This document shows, piece after piece, positions 1 to 6,841 of a DNA stretch of 16,509 nt. This stretch comes from CAZFMJ01 sp964520045 (GTDB lineage Bacteria > Elusimicrobiota > Elusimicrobia > Elusimicrobiales > CAZFMJ01). The notes under the pieces are model-generated. The model did no database searches, was not told where the DNA came from, and worked only from the letters and a program-made list of their open reading frames with translations. Each line of letters opens with the position of its first letter. Within the stretch, counting starts at the first letter, position 1. The position numbers and the translations under genes are program-made. Where the stretch lies: NCBI GenBank assembly GCA_964520045.1, contig CAZFMJ010000066.1, positions 1 to 16,509 on the forward strand, in the 5' to 3' direction.

Positions 1-167
1 AGGCGGAAGAAGGAGATGAATTGGAAATAGCCGGCGGGAAAGTCTTAAACCGCGCATCCGGCAAATCATTTGCAATAGAGCCGCTTCCGAAAGCGCGCCA
101 GGCGATTGTTGACGCCGGAGGCTTAATCTCCTACACACGGACACTGCTTACAGCTTCCAAAAAATAA
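1..167 (+). CDS. leuD: 3-isopropylmalate dehydratase small subunit, C-terminal end (partial)
   Basis: This is the last 54 codons of a gene entering from the left edge, with the frame starting at base 3 and TAA at 165-167. The visible protein contains an EGDELEIAGGKVLNR segment, then IEPLPKARQAIVDAGGLISY near the end. This pattern (a short beta segment, then a P-x-P...I-x-x-AGGL-x-Y tail) is typical of the C-terminus of LeuD/aconitase swivel-domain proteins. LeuD forms a heterodimer with LeuC and isomerises 2- to 3-isopropylmalate in leucine biosynthesis in the cytoplasm. Only the tail is visible, so homoaconitase or another isopropylmalate-isomerase-like small subunit cannot be excluded. It ends just before a strong terminator. 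Confidence 0.75.
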   Translation, partial: AEEGDELEIAGGKVLNRASGKSFAIEPLPKARQAIVDAGGLISYTRTLLTASKK

Positions 168-180
168 TAAAAAATTCCAC

Positions 181-223
181 AAAAAGAGCCTTGCCGCAGC
201 TTATTTGCGGCGGGCTCTTTTTT
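181..223. terminator. Bidirectional intrinsic terminator between leuD and the subtilisin gene
   Basis: AAAAAGAGCC (181-190) pairs with GGCTCTTTTT (213-222), and an inner TGCCGCA/TGCGGCG stem continues the hairpin. A-run and T-run flank the stem, so it works on both strands. It serves leuD on the plus strand and overlaps the stop codon of the convergent subtilisin gene. Confidence 0.85.
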
Positions 224-1400
224 AATGCGGATAATTCACTTTTATTTTTAACGCGTCTATCATGCCTTTGCCTTGCTGATCGGAATTCGGCCCGGCAAGC
301 GGAACAGCCGCGGATTCAAGCATCCGCCTGATCTCATCGGGAGTTTTAGCGCCGGCGGATATGGCCAATACGGCGAGCCCTGACACGTGCGGACATGCCA
401 TTGACGTTCCGCTCAGCTCCNNNNNNNNNNGATAACCGCCGTAAAGCGCGGTGGACCAAATTCTGTCGCCCGGCGCTATAAAATCAACTTCAGGCCCCCT
501 GTTGGAAAACGAAGCAAAACGGTCTTTATAATCGCTTGCGGTGACTGCGATGGTTTCTTTGTAAGCGGCGGGGTAATCCACATTACGGCTTTTATTTCCA
601 GAAGCGCACACTACCGTCACCCCCGCTTTATAAAGCTCCTCCACCGCTTTTTCAATAGCGGGATACGGCGTCGGTCCGCCGAGGCTCATGTTTATCACCC
701 GCGCTCCGTTTTTTAACGACCAGTCCAGCCCCGCCACTATCGCGGAAATATTAGAACCGCCGTTTTCATCAAGAATTTTAACAGCCAGCAGCCGGGCTTT
801 CGGCGCTACTCCGACAATGCCCTGTCCGTCCGCAGCCGCTGCGATTATACCGGCCACATGCGTGCCGTGGCCGTAGTCGTCCTGAGCCGATTTCGAAGGA
901 TCTATGGCATTATAGCCTGCCGCAATGTTTGCTTTAAGGTCGGAATGGCCGAGGTCAATTCCAGTGTCTGCCACCGCCACTACGACATCATGCCCATTAA
1001 ATGTGTTCCACACTTTATGGGCATGCACCCTGCCGACGCCCCATGGTATTTCTTCTTTTGTCAGTATATCCGCCGTTTCAAAATTAGCGGGGGGCAAAGC
1101 ATCCGCATTGTCGGACAGCTTCAGCAAAGGCGGCCAGGAATTAAGCCATATCAGGTAAACATCGTCCTGTATAAATTCTATGCCGTAAGCGTCATAATCG
1201 GACAAGGGAATGTCTTTGCCTTCGGGAAATCTCACCACCGCGCCGTTTATAATATCCAAACGCCTGAGTATCTCTCCGCCGAGAATTTTAACCGCGGCCT
1301 CCTGACCGCGGATTTCGGTTTTATCGGAAAACGAAACTATTTTATCCCCCGCAAAAACCGGCTGAGAAACAACGGCCAAAAACAGTAAAATTATATTCAT
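222..1400 (-). CDS. Secreted subtilisin-like serine protease (S8 family)
   Basis: A signal peptide (MNIILLFLAVVSQPVFA, cleavage before GDK) is followed by a roughly 90-residue propeptide-like region and a subtilase domain. With the ATG at 1398-1400, the catalytic Asp lies in VADTGID (D145), His in YGHGTHVAG (H178), the oxyanion Asn in ASGN (N269) and the nucleophile Ser in SGTSMACPH (S333). All triad residues are present, so the enzyme should be an active extracellular or periplasmic endopeptidase. A TTG start five codons upstream (1415) is possible but the ATG sits directly at the signal peptide; neither has a clear ribosome site. Ten unresolved bases at 421-430 fall just before the Ser motif and give four unknown residues; the true gap size is unknown. 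Family assignment is firm; substrate unknown. Confidence 0.93.
   Translation of the reverse strand: MNIILLFLAVVSQPVFAGDKIVSFSDKTEIRGQEAAVKILGGEILRRLDIINGAVVRFPEGKDIPLSDYDAYGIEFIQDDVYLIWLNSWPPLLKLSDNADALPPANFETADILTKEEIPWGVGRVHAHKVWNTFNGHDVVVAVADTGIDLGHSDLKANIAAGYNAIDPSKSAQDDYGHGTHVAGIIAAAADGQGIVGVAPKARLLAVKILDENGGSNISAIVAGLDWSLKNGARVINMSLGGPTPYPAIEKAVEELYKAGVTVVCASGNKSRNVDYPAAYKETIAVTASDYKDRFASFSNRGPEVDFIAPGDRIWSTALYGGYXXXXELSGTSMACPHVSGLAVLAISAGAKTPDEIRRMLESAAVPLAGPNSDQQGKGMIDALKIKVNYPH
421..430. other. Assembly gap (10 N)
   Basis: Ten consecutive unresolved bases inside the subtilisin gene, shortly before the catalytic-Ser codon. The flanking frame is kept if the gap is read as 10 bases, but this length may be a scaffolder placeholder. 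Confidence 0.99.
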
Positions 1401-1584
1401 ACTGTCATTGTACAATTTAACCCCGCCACCATGAAGTCAACCTCTTGACACAGCAAGTGTCTTCGGTCCCAATTGTTACTGGGCCGGAATTCGGATAAAT
1501 AATGACCTTGCGGCCCATGCGGGAAATAAGGCTTGGTAATATAATTTAACGTAGCGAGTTATAGATTGTCAAAATAAAAATCAC

Positions 1585-1590
1585 AGGAGA
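1585..1590 (+). promoter_or_regulatory. Ribosome binding site and AT-rich promoter region of the 1596 gene
   Basis: AGGAGA at 1585-1590 lies 5 bases before the ATG at 1596. Upstream, TATAAT at 1540-1545 is a candidate -10 box, but no good -35 lies at the right distance. The 180-base gap also has to carry the promoter of the divergent protease gene. Confidence 0.6.
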
Positions 1591-1595
1591 AGAAA

Positions 1596-2249
1596 ATGAA
1601 AAAGATAATAGCGTGTATTTTATTGTTTGCGCCGGCGGCATTTGCGCAAAGTCCCCTGCAAACACTTCAGAAAACGACCATGGATGTTAAGATTCAACTG
1701 CCTGAACCGCCTCCGGCGGCGGCTGTTCCAATCGCAAAGTATTATGATTCGGTTCCCCATTTTGATGAAGCGGTCTGCGCCAAAGCCGCGTTTAACGCGC
1801 TTGAAGCGTTTAAATCAGCCGGCGTAGGGTCTGTCGGTTTTTACAGATCTATGGGATCGACCCCTGAAAAACCCTGCGCTTATAATAATCAGCTAGGCTG
1901 GTTTCGCTTCCATTTGGCGTTCGGCAATACGCCGGAAGGATTTAAATATTGCACCCTTAACACCTATCTTGCGGACGGGAATCAGGTTCCTATAATCTGT
2001 CAGGATAATTCCGCCCCCCATCATCCCGGAGCTCCCAAACCTTCGTTGGAAAACCTGTTTGTCATGCCGCTCCCCGAAAACCTGCCGGCCGATATCTCCG
2101 CGGCTCAGCGGAGAATTTCAGATTATATCCCGCAGCTTCAAAAACTCACGGCGGACAAACGGCTTAAATTCACGTTTTTGGACGCCTCCGCGGATAAGCG
2201 CGGCAATGAGGGCTACGACGTGATCATCAGCTTCGCCGTTCGCAACTAA
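1596..2249 (+). CDS. Secreted protein of unknown function
   Basis: This 217-residue protein starts with a clear signal peptide (MKKIIACILLFAPAAFA, cleavage before QSP) and is probably periplasmic or secreted. After a proline-rich linker (PEPPPAAAVP) there is a compact domain with four cysteines (in VCAK, PCAY, YCTL and IICQ), consistent with two disulfides formed outside the cytoplasm. No catalytic motif or known family is recognised. It has a good ribosome site and is the first gene of a co-directional run with the flavin reductase-like gene (51 bases downstream) and the lipid kinase, so the three may be co-transcribed. The ORF is clearly real: signal peptide, ribosome site and codon use agree. 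Confidence 0.8.
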   Translation: MKKIIACILLFAPAAFAQSPLQTLQKTTMDVKIQLPEPPPAAAVPIAKYYDSVPHFDEAVCAKAAFNALEAFKSAGVGSVGFYRSMGSTPEKPCAYNNQLGWFRFHLAFGNTPEGFKYCTLNTYLADGNQVPIICQDNSAPHHPGAPKPSLENLFVMPLPENLPADISAAQRRISDYIPQLQKLTADKRLKFTFLDASADKRGNEGYDVIISFAVRN

Positions 2250-2299
2250 ACGTCGCCCCGAATTCCGCGTTTTTACTCAGCGAATACGGATAGATAACT

Positions 2300-2824
2300 A
2301 TGAAAAAATCATTTCCGCTGTCCAAAGTTTATACCCTTCTGGAATCAGGCCCTGTAATAATGGTAAGCACCGCCATGAAGGGGCGCAGCAATGTTATGCC
2401 GATGTCCTGGCATACCATGATAGATTTCAACCCGCCGCTTGTGGGCTGCGTTATAAGCGACCAAAGCCAAACCTTCAAAAACCTGAAAACCGCCAAAGAA
2501 TGCGTCATAAACATACCGACCATTGAAACGGCAAAAAAGGCCCTTGCCTGCGGAAATGTTTCAGGGGCAAAAGTCGACAAGTTCGAAAAATTCGGACTGA
2601 CGCCTAAAAAAGCCTCCAAGGTGAAAGCTCCGCTTATAGACGAATGCTACGCCTGCCTGGAATGCAAACTATCGGACGCCGGCATGGCGAAGAAATACAA
2701 TCTGTTCATTTTAAAAGTGGTCCAAGCATGGATCGATACTTCAAAGAAAAACCCGAAAACCATACACCACTGCGGCGGAAATTTTTTTATAGCGGCCGGA
2801 AAACCCATAAAGCTGACCGCCTGA
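2300..2824 (+). CDS. Flavin reductase-like (FMN-binding split-barrel) protein
   Basis: The 174-residue protein matches the flavoredoxin / flavin reductase-like family: N-terminal PVIMVST strand, NVMPMSWHTMIDFNPPLVGCVIS (residues 31-53; the part that usually contacts FMN), the conserved ECVINIP segment (67-73), then VDKFEKFGLTPKKASKV..PLIDEC.ACLEC (92-122). Members bind FMN and either reduce flavin with NAD(P)H or act as small flavin redox proteins; this one is cytoplasmic with no signal peptide. The cysteines at about 116, 119 and 122 and a late HHCGGNFF segment are notable but not diagnostic. It lies between a secreted unknown and a lipid kinase and may share their transcript. The exact redox partner cannot be deduced. 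Confidence 0.85.
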   Translation: MKKSFPLSKVYTLLESGPVIMVSTAMKGRSNVMPMSWHTMIDFNPPLVGCVISDQSQTFKNLKTAKECVINIPTIETAKKALACGNVSGAKVDKFEKFGLTPKKASKVKAPLIDECYACLECKLSDAGMAKKYNLFILKVVQAWIDTSKKNPKTIHHCGGNFFIAAGKPIKLTA

Positions 2825-2853
2825 CAGGTTAACGCAGCGAGGTTCAAACACAA

Positions 2854-3780
2854 GTGACTCCAACTTTATTCATACTTAATCCCTCGGCGGGTTCAGGCCG
2901 CGCAAAGCGCGTCTGGAACGATTTCCGCCGCGATATAATGCGCGATCTGCCGTATGCCGCATGCGAGCGCACGGGCGGGTCAGGACACGCGGTCGTTATA
3001 GCCCGCGACGCCGTTATGAACGGCGTAAAACGGCTTGTCGCAGTGGGAGGGGACGGCACTTTCGGCGAGGTTTTAGAAGGCTTAATGCGGACTCCGATAG
3101 AACTGCGCAGGGAGGTTTCGCTGGCGACTATACCGGCCGGCTCGGGATGCGATCTCGCCCGCCATTTGGCCTACCCAAAGGACCGGGGGGAAATTATAGA
3201 CATTATCCTGCACGGACATAAGACGCCGGTAGACGTGGGAAGGATCCGCTACCGCGGCTTGAACGGTTCCCAGCGCGAGCGGCACTTTATAAATATCGCC
3301 GCCTTCGGAATTGCAGGGAAAGCCGCGCATAATATAAACCTCATGGGCAAGGCGCTCGGCGGCAGGCTTTCTTACGCCGTTTCATCTCTTTGGACGCTTA
3401 TGACCGCCAAAGCCGGGCGCATGCGCATCACCGCCGACGGCAAAGATATTTCAGGACGCTACCACATGGGCGTTCTGGCCAACACCTCCTTTATGGGCGG
3501 CGGCATGCTTATAGCCCCCCAAGCCTCGCATGACGACGGCAAGCTGGACCTTGTTCTGGTAGAGGATATGAGCCGTTTTCGCCTTCTAAAAAACTTCCCG
3601 AGGATCTACCGCGGCGGCCACCTGAGCGAGGCTGGGGTTTCACTGCTGAGAGTCAGCAAGCTCTCTGCGGAATCCGATGAAACGGTGTATTTAAATATCG
3701 ACGGGGAAGCGGACGGCGTCCTGCCGGCTTCTTTTGAAGTCCTGCCTCAAGCGGCGACGCTCATGGCGAGCCGCCGATAA
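2854..3780 (+). CDS. Diacylglycerol kinase catalytic-domain protein (YegS/BmrU/DgkB-like lipid kinase)
   Basis: The 308-residue protein has the full DAGK/sphingosine-kinase-like layout: LFILNPSAGSGRA at residues 5-17 (nucleotide loop), VAVGGDGTFGEVLEGL at 62-77 (GGDGT signature), IPAGSGCDLARHL at 93-105 (variant of the usual GTxNDFAR), and a C-terminal beta-sandwich ending in YLNIDGEADG (the DGE motif). These enzymes phosphorylate diacylglycerol or related lipid alcohols with ATP, at the membrane surface, usually to recycle lipids. Start is GTG at 2854 with GCGAGG upstream at about 2837-2842; it begins 29 bases after the flavin reductase stop. Substrate (diacylglycerol, undecaprenol, or phosphatidylglycerol as in YegS) is not decidable from sequence. 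Confidence 0.92.
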   Translation: MTPTLFILNPSAGSGRAKRVWNDFRRDIMRDLPYAACERTGGSGHAVVIARDAVMNGVKRLVAVGGDGTFGEVLEGLMRTPIELRREVSLATIPAGSGCDLARHLAYPKDRGEIIDIILHGHKTPVDVGRIRYRGLNGSQRERHFINIAAFGIAGKAAHNINLMGKALGGRLSYAVSSLWTLMTAKAGRMRITADGKDISGRYHMGVLANTSFMGGGMLIAPQASHDDGKLDLVLVEDMSRFRLLKNFPRIYRGGHLSEAGVSLLRVSKLSAESDETVYLNIDGEADGVLPASFEVLPQAATLMASRR

Positions 3781-3800
3781 ATTCGACGAAACGAAATGCC

Positions 3801-3838
3801 ATAAAAAAACCGGCGCCCGTATCAACGGACGCCGGAAT
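3801..3838 (-). terminator. Intrinsic terminator of the lipoprotein gene
   Basis: CCGGCGCCCGT (3810-3820) pairs with ACGGACGCCGG (3825-3835), one mismatch and a 4-base loop. The A-run at 3801-3809 becomes a U-run on the minus strand, so it stops the lipoprotein transcript; plus-strand transcripts of the lipid kinase meet only a weak AATTTAA tail. Confidence 0.85.
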
Positions 3839-3860
3839 TTAAGCTGAATAATACTACGGC

Positions 3861-4061
3861 TTATTTGCCTTTTGCCGGTTTTGCCGGGGTTGCAGGGGCT
3901 TCAGCCGGAACCGGAATAGCGGCCGGCGTGGCTTCGGTTGTCGTCTCTTCCACAACAGATGTTTCTACCGGCTCTTCCATCGGCGGCGCCGCTTCCTTTT
4001 TTTTGCAGGAAACAAACATAAGCGCTGCCAGCGGCAGTACGAACAGCAATGTCTTTTTCAT
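3861..4061 (-). CDS. Small Ala/Pro/Glu-rich lipoprotein
   Basis: A 66-residue protein starts at the ATG 4059-4061, chosen because AGGAGA (4069-4074 in plus coordinates) sits 7 bases upstream and because the residue run MKKTLLFVLPLAALMFVSC is a lipoprotein signal ending in a lipobox-like FVSC; the open frame extends further upstream to 4193 but without any support. The mature part is KKKEAAPP followed by a low-complexity Glu/Thr then Pro/Ala tail, a natively unfolded linker with no domain. It is probably a membrane-anchored lipoprotein of unknown role. It has its own promoter and terminator, so it is a single-gene unit. Confidence 0.75.
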   Translation of the reverse strand: MKKTLLFVLPLAALMFVSCKKKEAAPPMEEPVETSVVEETTTEATPAAIPVPAEAPATPAKPAKGK

Positions 4062-4165
4062 TGATTTTTCTCCTATATTCCCGGCAGGGAACCTGCCGCC
4101 GGGCCGCAAAGATAAGGGTATGAGACCACGAAGACTCAAAAGCTCCGTTATCCCGCAAACCACAG

Positions 4166-4194
4166 AGTATAATATTGGACCCGTACCCTGCAAA
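4166..4194 (-). promoter_or_regulatory. Sigma70-type promoter of the lipoprotein gene
   Basis: On the minus strand TTTGCA (plus 4189-4194) and TATACT (plus 4166-4171) are separated by 17 bases. The leader of about 100 bases holds a 7-bp hairpin (CGGCAGG 4082-4088 with CCTGCCG 4092-4098) just upstream of the ribosome site. Confidence 0.5.
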
Positions 4195-4277
4195 TTTCCC
4201 TTCTAAATATGTATCGTACGGCTGTCCGGCCCGCCTATGGCATGCATGAATACCATTAATCTTCAAGAAACTCCCGC

Positions 4278-5117
4278 TCATTCACCGGAAGGCACCGCAT
4301 ATTCGGGATGAAGCAGCAGGCAGTAATTATCCATAACCAGCCGCTCCGAACCGGGAGTTATCCTTTTCAACGCGCAGACATCAGAGTTGGGCGGACAGAG
4401 TTTTGCCAGAGGATAGCCCGCCCGCACATATTGATCGCAGGCGCCGCAGATGCTTTCCAAAGCCTCCAATGCCTGTCCGCGTTTTCCTTCCATAAGTCCG
4501 CTTATAAACTTCAGCGCATCTTCCTTCATTCTGCCTGCGAATGTCCTTGTAGGATAGACCATGCTTAAAGCGGGTTTGCAAAGCTGAGGCCATGACCCCA
4601 TAGAACTGCCTATTCCGTTTTCCATGAGTTCAACGCGGGCAAGCATGCTCCTGCGCAGTTTCTGGGGAGCGGGGGAGTCCGGAGAATATTTGCTGTGAGA
4701 GGAAAACCCGCCGAAAACATCAGGACTTGACAAGCACACCCCCTCCGAAGGATACAGCGTCTTTACACCGGCGCCGTTTACCAGCCCGCCGGAGACATCT
4801 CCCTGTCCTATCAAAAAAAATCCCAGCACTGACATTTGCGAAATTTGCCTATAAACAGCCTCCGGATCCAGATCGGCATAAACATATATTTTTGCGTAAG
4901 GATAAAGGACACTGAGACCGGATACGAGCGCGGATTTAACATCCATGCACGCTTTCCGTGAAATTGAATCCTTAAAGGCGGAGCCTTTAGGCGGAATGCA
5001 GTTTCCGGTGAATATAAGGATTTTTCCCCTGGCGCAGAAATCAATGCTTCCGGCGTCGTAATCGGCGCCGCATGCCGGGGTCGGCAGAAGACACATTATT
5101 AATATAATTTTTTTCAT
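4278..5117 (-). CDS. Secreted cysteine-rich protein of unknown function
   Basis: The 279-residue protein begins with a probable signal peptide (MKKIILIMCLLPTPACGA, cleavage around ADYDA; the Cys in PAC-G could instead mark a lipoprotein). The mature part has about ten cysteines, e.g. DFCARG, TGNCIPP, KACMD, EGVCLSS, QLCKP, ESICGACDQ, KLCPP, DVCALK and NYCLLL, suggesting a disulfide-bonded exported protein. The segment VLGFFLIGQGDVSGGLVNGAG is a predicted strand plus glycine turn resembling the core of a caspase/peptidase-like fold, but no catalytic His/Cys pair can be assigned. No family recognised. No clear ribosome site; the ATG is placed by the signal peptide. It ends 216 bases before the lipoprotein, which has its own promoter. 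Confidence 0.75.
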   Translation of the reverse strand: MKKIILIMCLLPTPACGADYDAGSIDFCARGKILIFTGNCIPPKGSAFKDSISRKACMDVKSALVSGLSVLYPYAKIYVYADLDPEAVYRQISQMSVLGFFLIGQGDVSGGLVNGAGVKTLYPSEGVCLSSPDVFGGFSSHSKYSPDSPAPQKLRRSMLARVELMENGIGSSMGSWPQLCKPALSMVYPTRTFAGRMKEDALKFISGLMEGKRGQALEALESICGACDQYVRAGYPLAKLCPPNSDVCALKRITPGSERLVMDNYCLLLHPEYAVPSGE

Positions 5118-5135
5118 TTTTACCGGCGCGCATCA

Positions 5136-5157
5136 ACTCTCACTTCCAATCAGCTCC
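5136..5157 (-). repeat. 22-bp direct repeat, copy A
   Basis: Bases 5136-5157 are identical to 6024-6045, 888 bases away. On the minus strand both copies read GADWK-stop in frame. Copy B is the end of the AbiEii-like toxin; copy A ends a short coding-like remnant. Confidence 0.9.
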
Positions 5158-5411
5158 AGGGTTAATACCAATATCCGCAAAAGAACTTCGCTTGTTATTG
5201 TACCAATCTTGAGGATGTTTTGGTAAAACGCGGAATTTGACGAAGTGTTGAAAAAAAGAATTTAATCCTTGGCGGGAAAATTAAGAAGACCGTGTTTTAA
5301 TTCAGCGCGGAATTTGGCGGTCACCATATTATGAGCGATATCATGGGTCCAGCGGGATTTAAGTATCCTTTCAGGATCAAGTCTTATTTTTGCTGTCAGA
5401 GCCAGAGGCAT
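5140..5411 (-). pseudogene. Small ORF and frame-shifted coding remnant of unknown family
   Basis: A 49-codon ORF starts at the ATG 5409-5411, with GGGAGA 8 bases upstream, reads MPLALTAKIRLDPERILKSR at its start, and stops at 5262-5264. Directly after, in another frame, a stretch with protein-like composition (including FVKFRVLPKHPQDWY and FADIGINPGADWK) runs to a TGA at 5140-5142 without a start codon of its own. Together they look like one gene of about 90 residues broken by a frameshift around 5265-5285. The 49-residue part could also be a real short gene. No known domain is recognised. Confidence 0.4.
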
Positions 5412-5750
5412 ATTTTTTCTCCCGTTCCCTTCACTATTGTTATAACAAAATCCTGCGATTAATTGATTTCAATCCTGCGACATTTTCTTTAAGATTTAAC
5501 GACCATATTTTGCGGTTCTCCCCCCCCTTTTTTTTTCCAATATCCGCATAGGCGAACGACACGCTTTTGCCGGGACTTCACCGCCGGCCAAAACTTAACC
5601 GCCTAAAATTTCAACATCCTGTTTTTTTGAATATTTGCGGGAGATAAATCCAGAAAGCGCAGACAACTTTACTTGCCGTTAAGGACCATGCGAAGTAAAA
5701 AGAACTCGTTCCTACGAAGCACTGCCGTTAAGGACAGGGCGAAGTAGAAC
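5412..5750. other. Gene-free stretch with short repeats and operator-like sites
   Basis: No supported gene. It holds a perfect 12-base palindrome TTGTTATAACAA (5437-5448), two AATCCTGCGA repeats at 5449-5458 and 5471-5480 (22 bases apart, two helical turns), a C8-T9 homopolymer run (5520-5536), and two copies of a ~26-base repeat (5675-5700 and 5724-5749: GCCGTTAAGGAC, 3 variable bases, GCGAAGTA). The palindrome and repeats lie just upstream of the small ORF at 5411 and could bind a regulator of it. Confidence 0.5.
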
Positions 5751-5791
5751 GGCCTGTACGGGATTTGAACCCGTGATCTCTGCCTTGAGAG
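5751..5791 (-). tRNA. 3' half of tRNA-Glu(CTC), attachment-site remnant (partial)
   Basis: On the minus strand the sequence has a complete T arm (ACGGG, TTCAAAT, CCCGT), a 5-base variable loop, the 3' strand of the anticodon stem (GGCAG), the anticodon loop CTCTCAA (U33, anticodon CUC, A37), and an acceptor 3' strand ACAGGCC. The 5' strand of the anticodon stem, D arm and matching GGCCTGT acceptor strand are absent: homology to a tRNA stops at the edge of the anticodon loop. This is the classic footprint of tyrosine-recombinase integration into a tRNA gene, where the 3' half is duplicated as one att site. No CCA is encoded. It is not a functional tRNA. Confidence 0.75.
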
Positions 5792-5890
5792 TGCGACCCC
5801 GACGGTTTCGGTTTTTCGCCGAAGAATCCGCTTTCAGCCGTTTTCTCGTCGTAAAATGACTTTTACCGGCATACATACGCTTACATGCAG

Positions 5891-5931
5891 TGCCATCTAT
5901 TTATGCCTGAAGTTGGCACAAATATGGCACA
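5891..5931. promoter_or_regulatory. TGGCACA repeats beside the tRNA fragment (possible integrase arm-type sites)
   Basis: TGGCACA occurs at 5914-5920 and 5925-5931 (11 bases apart, one helical turn) and TGCCAT in inverse orientation at 5891-5896, about 100-140 bases from the tRNA-Glu scar. Short repeats at this place fit arm-type binding sites of a tyrosine recombinase; this is inferred from layout only. Confidence 0.4.
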
Positions 5932-6023
5932 GTTTTTGATAATTCTCAGAACGCGTTCGGGAAATCGGCCGATTCCGACAAAATTTTCACATCCCCCCGC
6001 GTCCGGAGAAATCAGTTAAGTCG

Positions 6024-6045
6024 ACTCTCACTTCCAATCAGCTCC
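6024..6045 (-). repeat. 22-bp direct repeat, copy B
   Basis: Identical to 5136-5157 and overlapping the last codons and stop of the AbiEii-like gene. Confidence 0.9.
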
Positions 6046-6837
6046 GGAGATAAGAACGCTCAGGGAATCTTTATTAATAAGCCTTAGTTCTGTTTCGTCC
6101 GAGATAAATCGCCTGATATCATTAACCGCAGCGGTGAAATCAATATTCGCGAGTCCGGCCAGCATAAAATCTTTTAAATTGGCCTCCGCAAGCTCCATAT
6201 TCTTTCCCTCAGTTTGGTAAATGGCGTTATTCAGCAATTCCATATTGGGGAATACTTTTTTGCCCAGATACCAGATCAAATCATAAAAATCGCGTCCCTT
6301 GGTATACTTCCGAAAAAAACAGGCGTGGATTTTCGTAGCCAGCATAGAGGGAAGATCAAAATGCTTGACGCGGAAAATATATGTTTTATTCAGCGTAGTT
6401 TCAGCAAGCCGCCAGCCCTTTGGGGGATTGCTGTCTACCTCAAGTTTGATGGAAAGTTTTTGCGCCTCAAAGGCGCCTAGCCCCAGCTCTTTCAAAATTC
6501 CCGGGAATTTAAGAAACATGCTGTGCACGGTCTTGTCGATTTTAGGTTTGTATTCCACTTCTAGATTATTCAACTTGAAATATCTGGCAAGCCCGGCGCT
6601 GAGTGTTTTAAAATCGTAGTTTTTTGAAGAAACAAGCGAAAAGTCTAAATCTTCGGAAAATCGCCTGATGTCATACAGAACCCTTAACGCCGTGCCGCCT
6701 ACAAAGGCGATATTCTCAAAGGCATTCTGATCGTAGAGGTTCTTTAAGACCATGATTTGCAGGAATTCCCTTGTCCGGTTGAGCTTTTCTTCCGGCGGCA
6801 TCGAAGCGGAAAACTGCTGTTTCAAAACTTCAATCAT
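6028..6837 (-). CDS. AbiEii/AbiGii-type nucleotidyltransferase toxin (type IV toxin-antitoxin)
   Basis: The 269-residue protein carries the AbiEii nucleotidyltransferase motifs: FVGGTALRVLYDIRRFSEDLDF (residues 45-66, the GG-T/S and D-x-D metal-binding motif), KLEVD (131-135, third acidic residue), and KYTKGRDFYDLIWY (177-190), with MLATKIHACF before it. Family toxins transfer nucleotides and arrest growth, giving abortive infection against phage or element maintenance. The ATG at 6837 is preferred: it lies 4 bases after the antitoxin stop and a GGGGGGAAG run sits just upstream; another in-frame ATG at 6885 would overlap the antitoxin by 44 bases. All motifs are intact. The C-terminal codons lie in a 22-bp repeat shared with 5136-5157. 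Confidence 0.9.
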   Translation of the reverse strand: MIEVLKQQFSASMPPEEKLNRTREFLQIMVLKNLYDQNAFENIAFVGGTALRVLYDIRRFSEDLDFSLVSSKNYDFKTLSAGLARYFKLNNLEVEYKPKIDKTVHSMFLKFPGILKELGLGAFEAQKLSIKLEVDSNPPKGWRLAETTLNKTYIFRVKHFDLPSMLATKIHACFFRKYTKGRDFYDLIWYLGKKVFPNMELLNNAIYQTEGKNMELAEANLKDFMLAGLANIDFTAAVNDIRRFISDETELRLINKDSLSVLISGADWK

Positions 6838-6841
6838 AATT

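Noticed and set aside
858..1388. Long plus-strand frame opposite the subtilisin gene
   Set aside because: It lies wholly antisense to a gene with an intact catalytic triad, has no ribosome site and no recognisable domain.
1445..1545. TTGACA at 1445-1450 as -35 of the 1596 gene
   Set aside because: No -10-like hexamer lies at 16-18 bases; the TATAAT at 1540 is far too distant.
3865..4206. Plus-strand frame of 113 codons, Ala/Gly/Ser-rich
   Set aside because: It is the complement of the low-complexity Ala/Pro tail and signal of the lipoprotein, which has a promoter, ribosome site, lipobox and terminator.
3901..4281. Minus-strand frame of 126 codons overlapping the lipoprotein
   Set aside because: Shifted frame of the lipoprotein gene; it stays open through GC-rich low-complexity sequence and has no start signals.
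5740..5900. Complete tRNA gene
   Set aside because: Only the 3' half folds. No D arm, no GGCCTGT acceptor strand and no anticodon-stem partner exist upstream on the minus strand.
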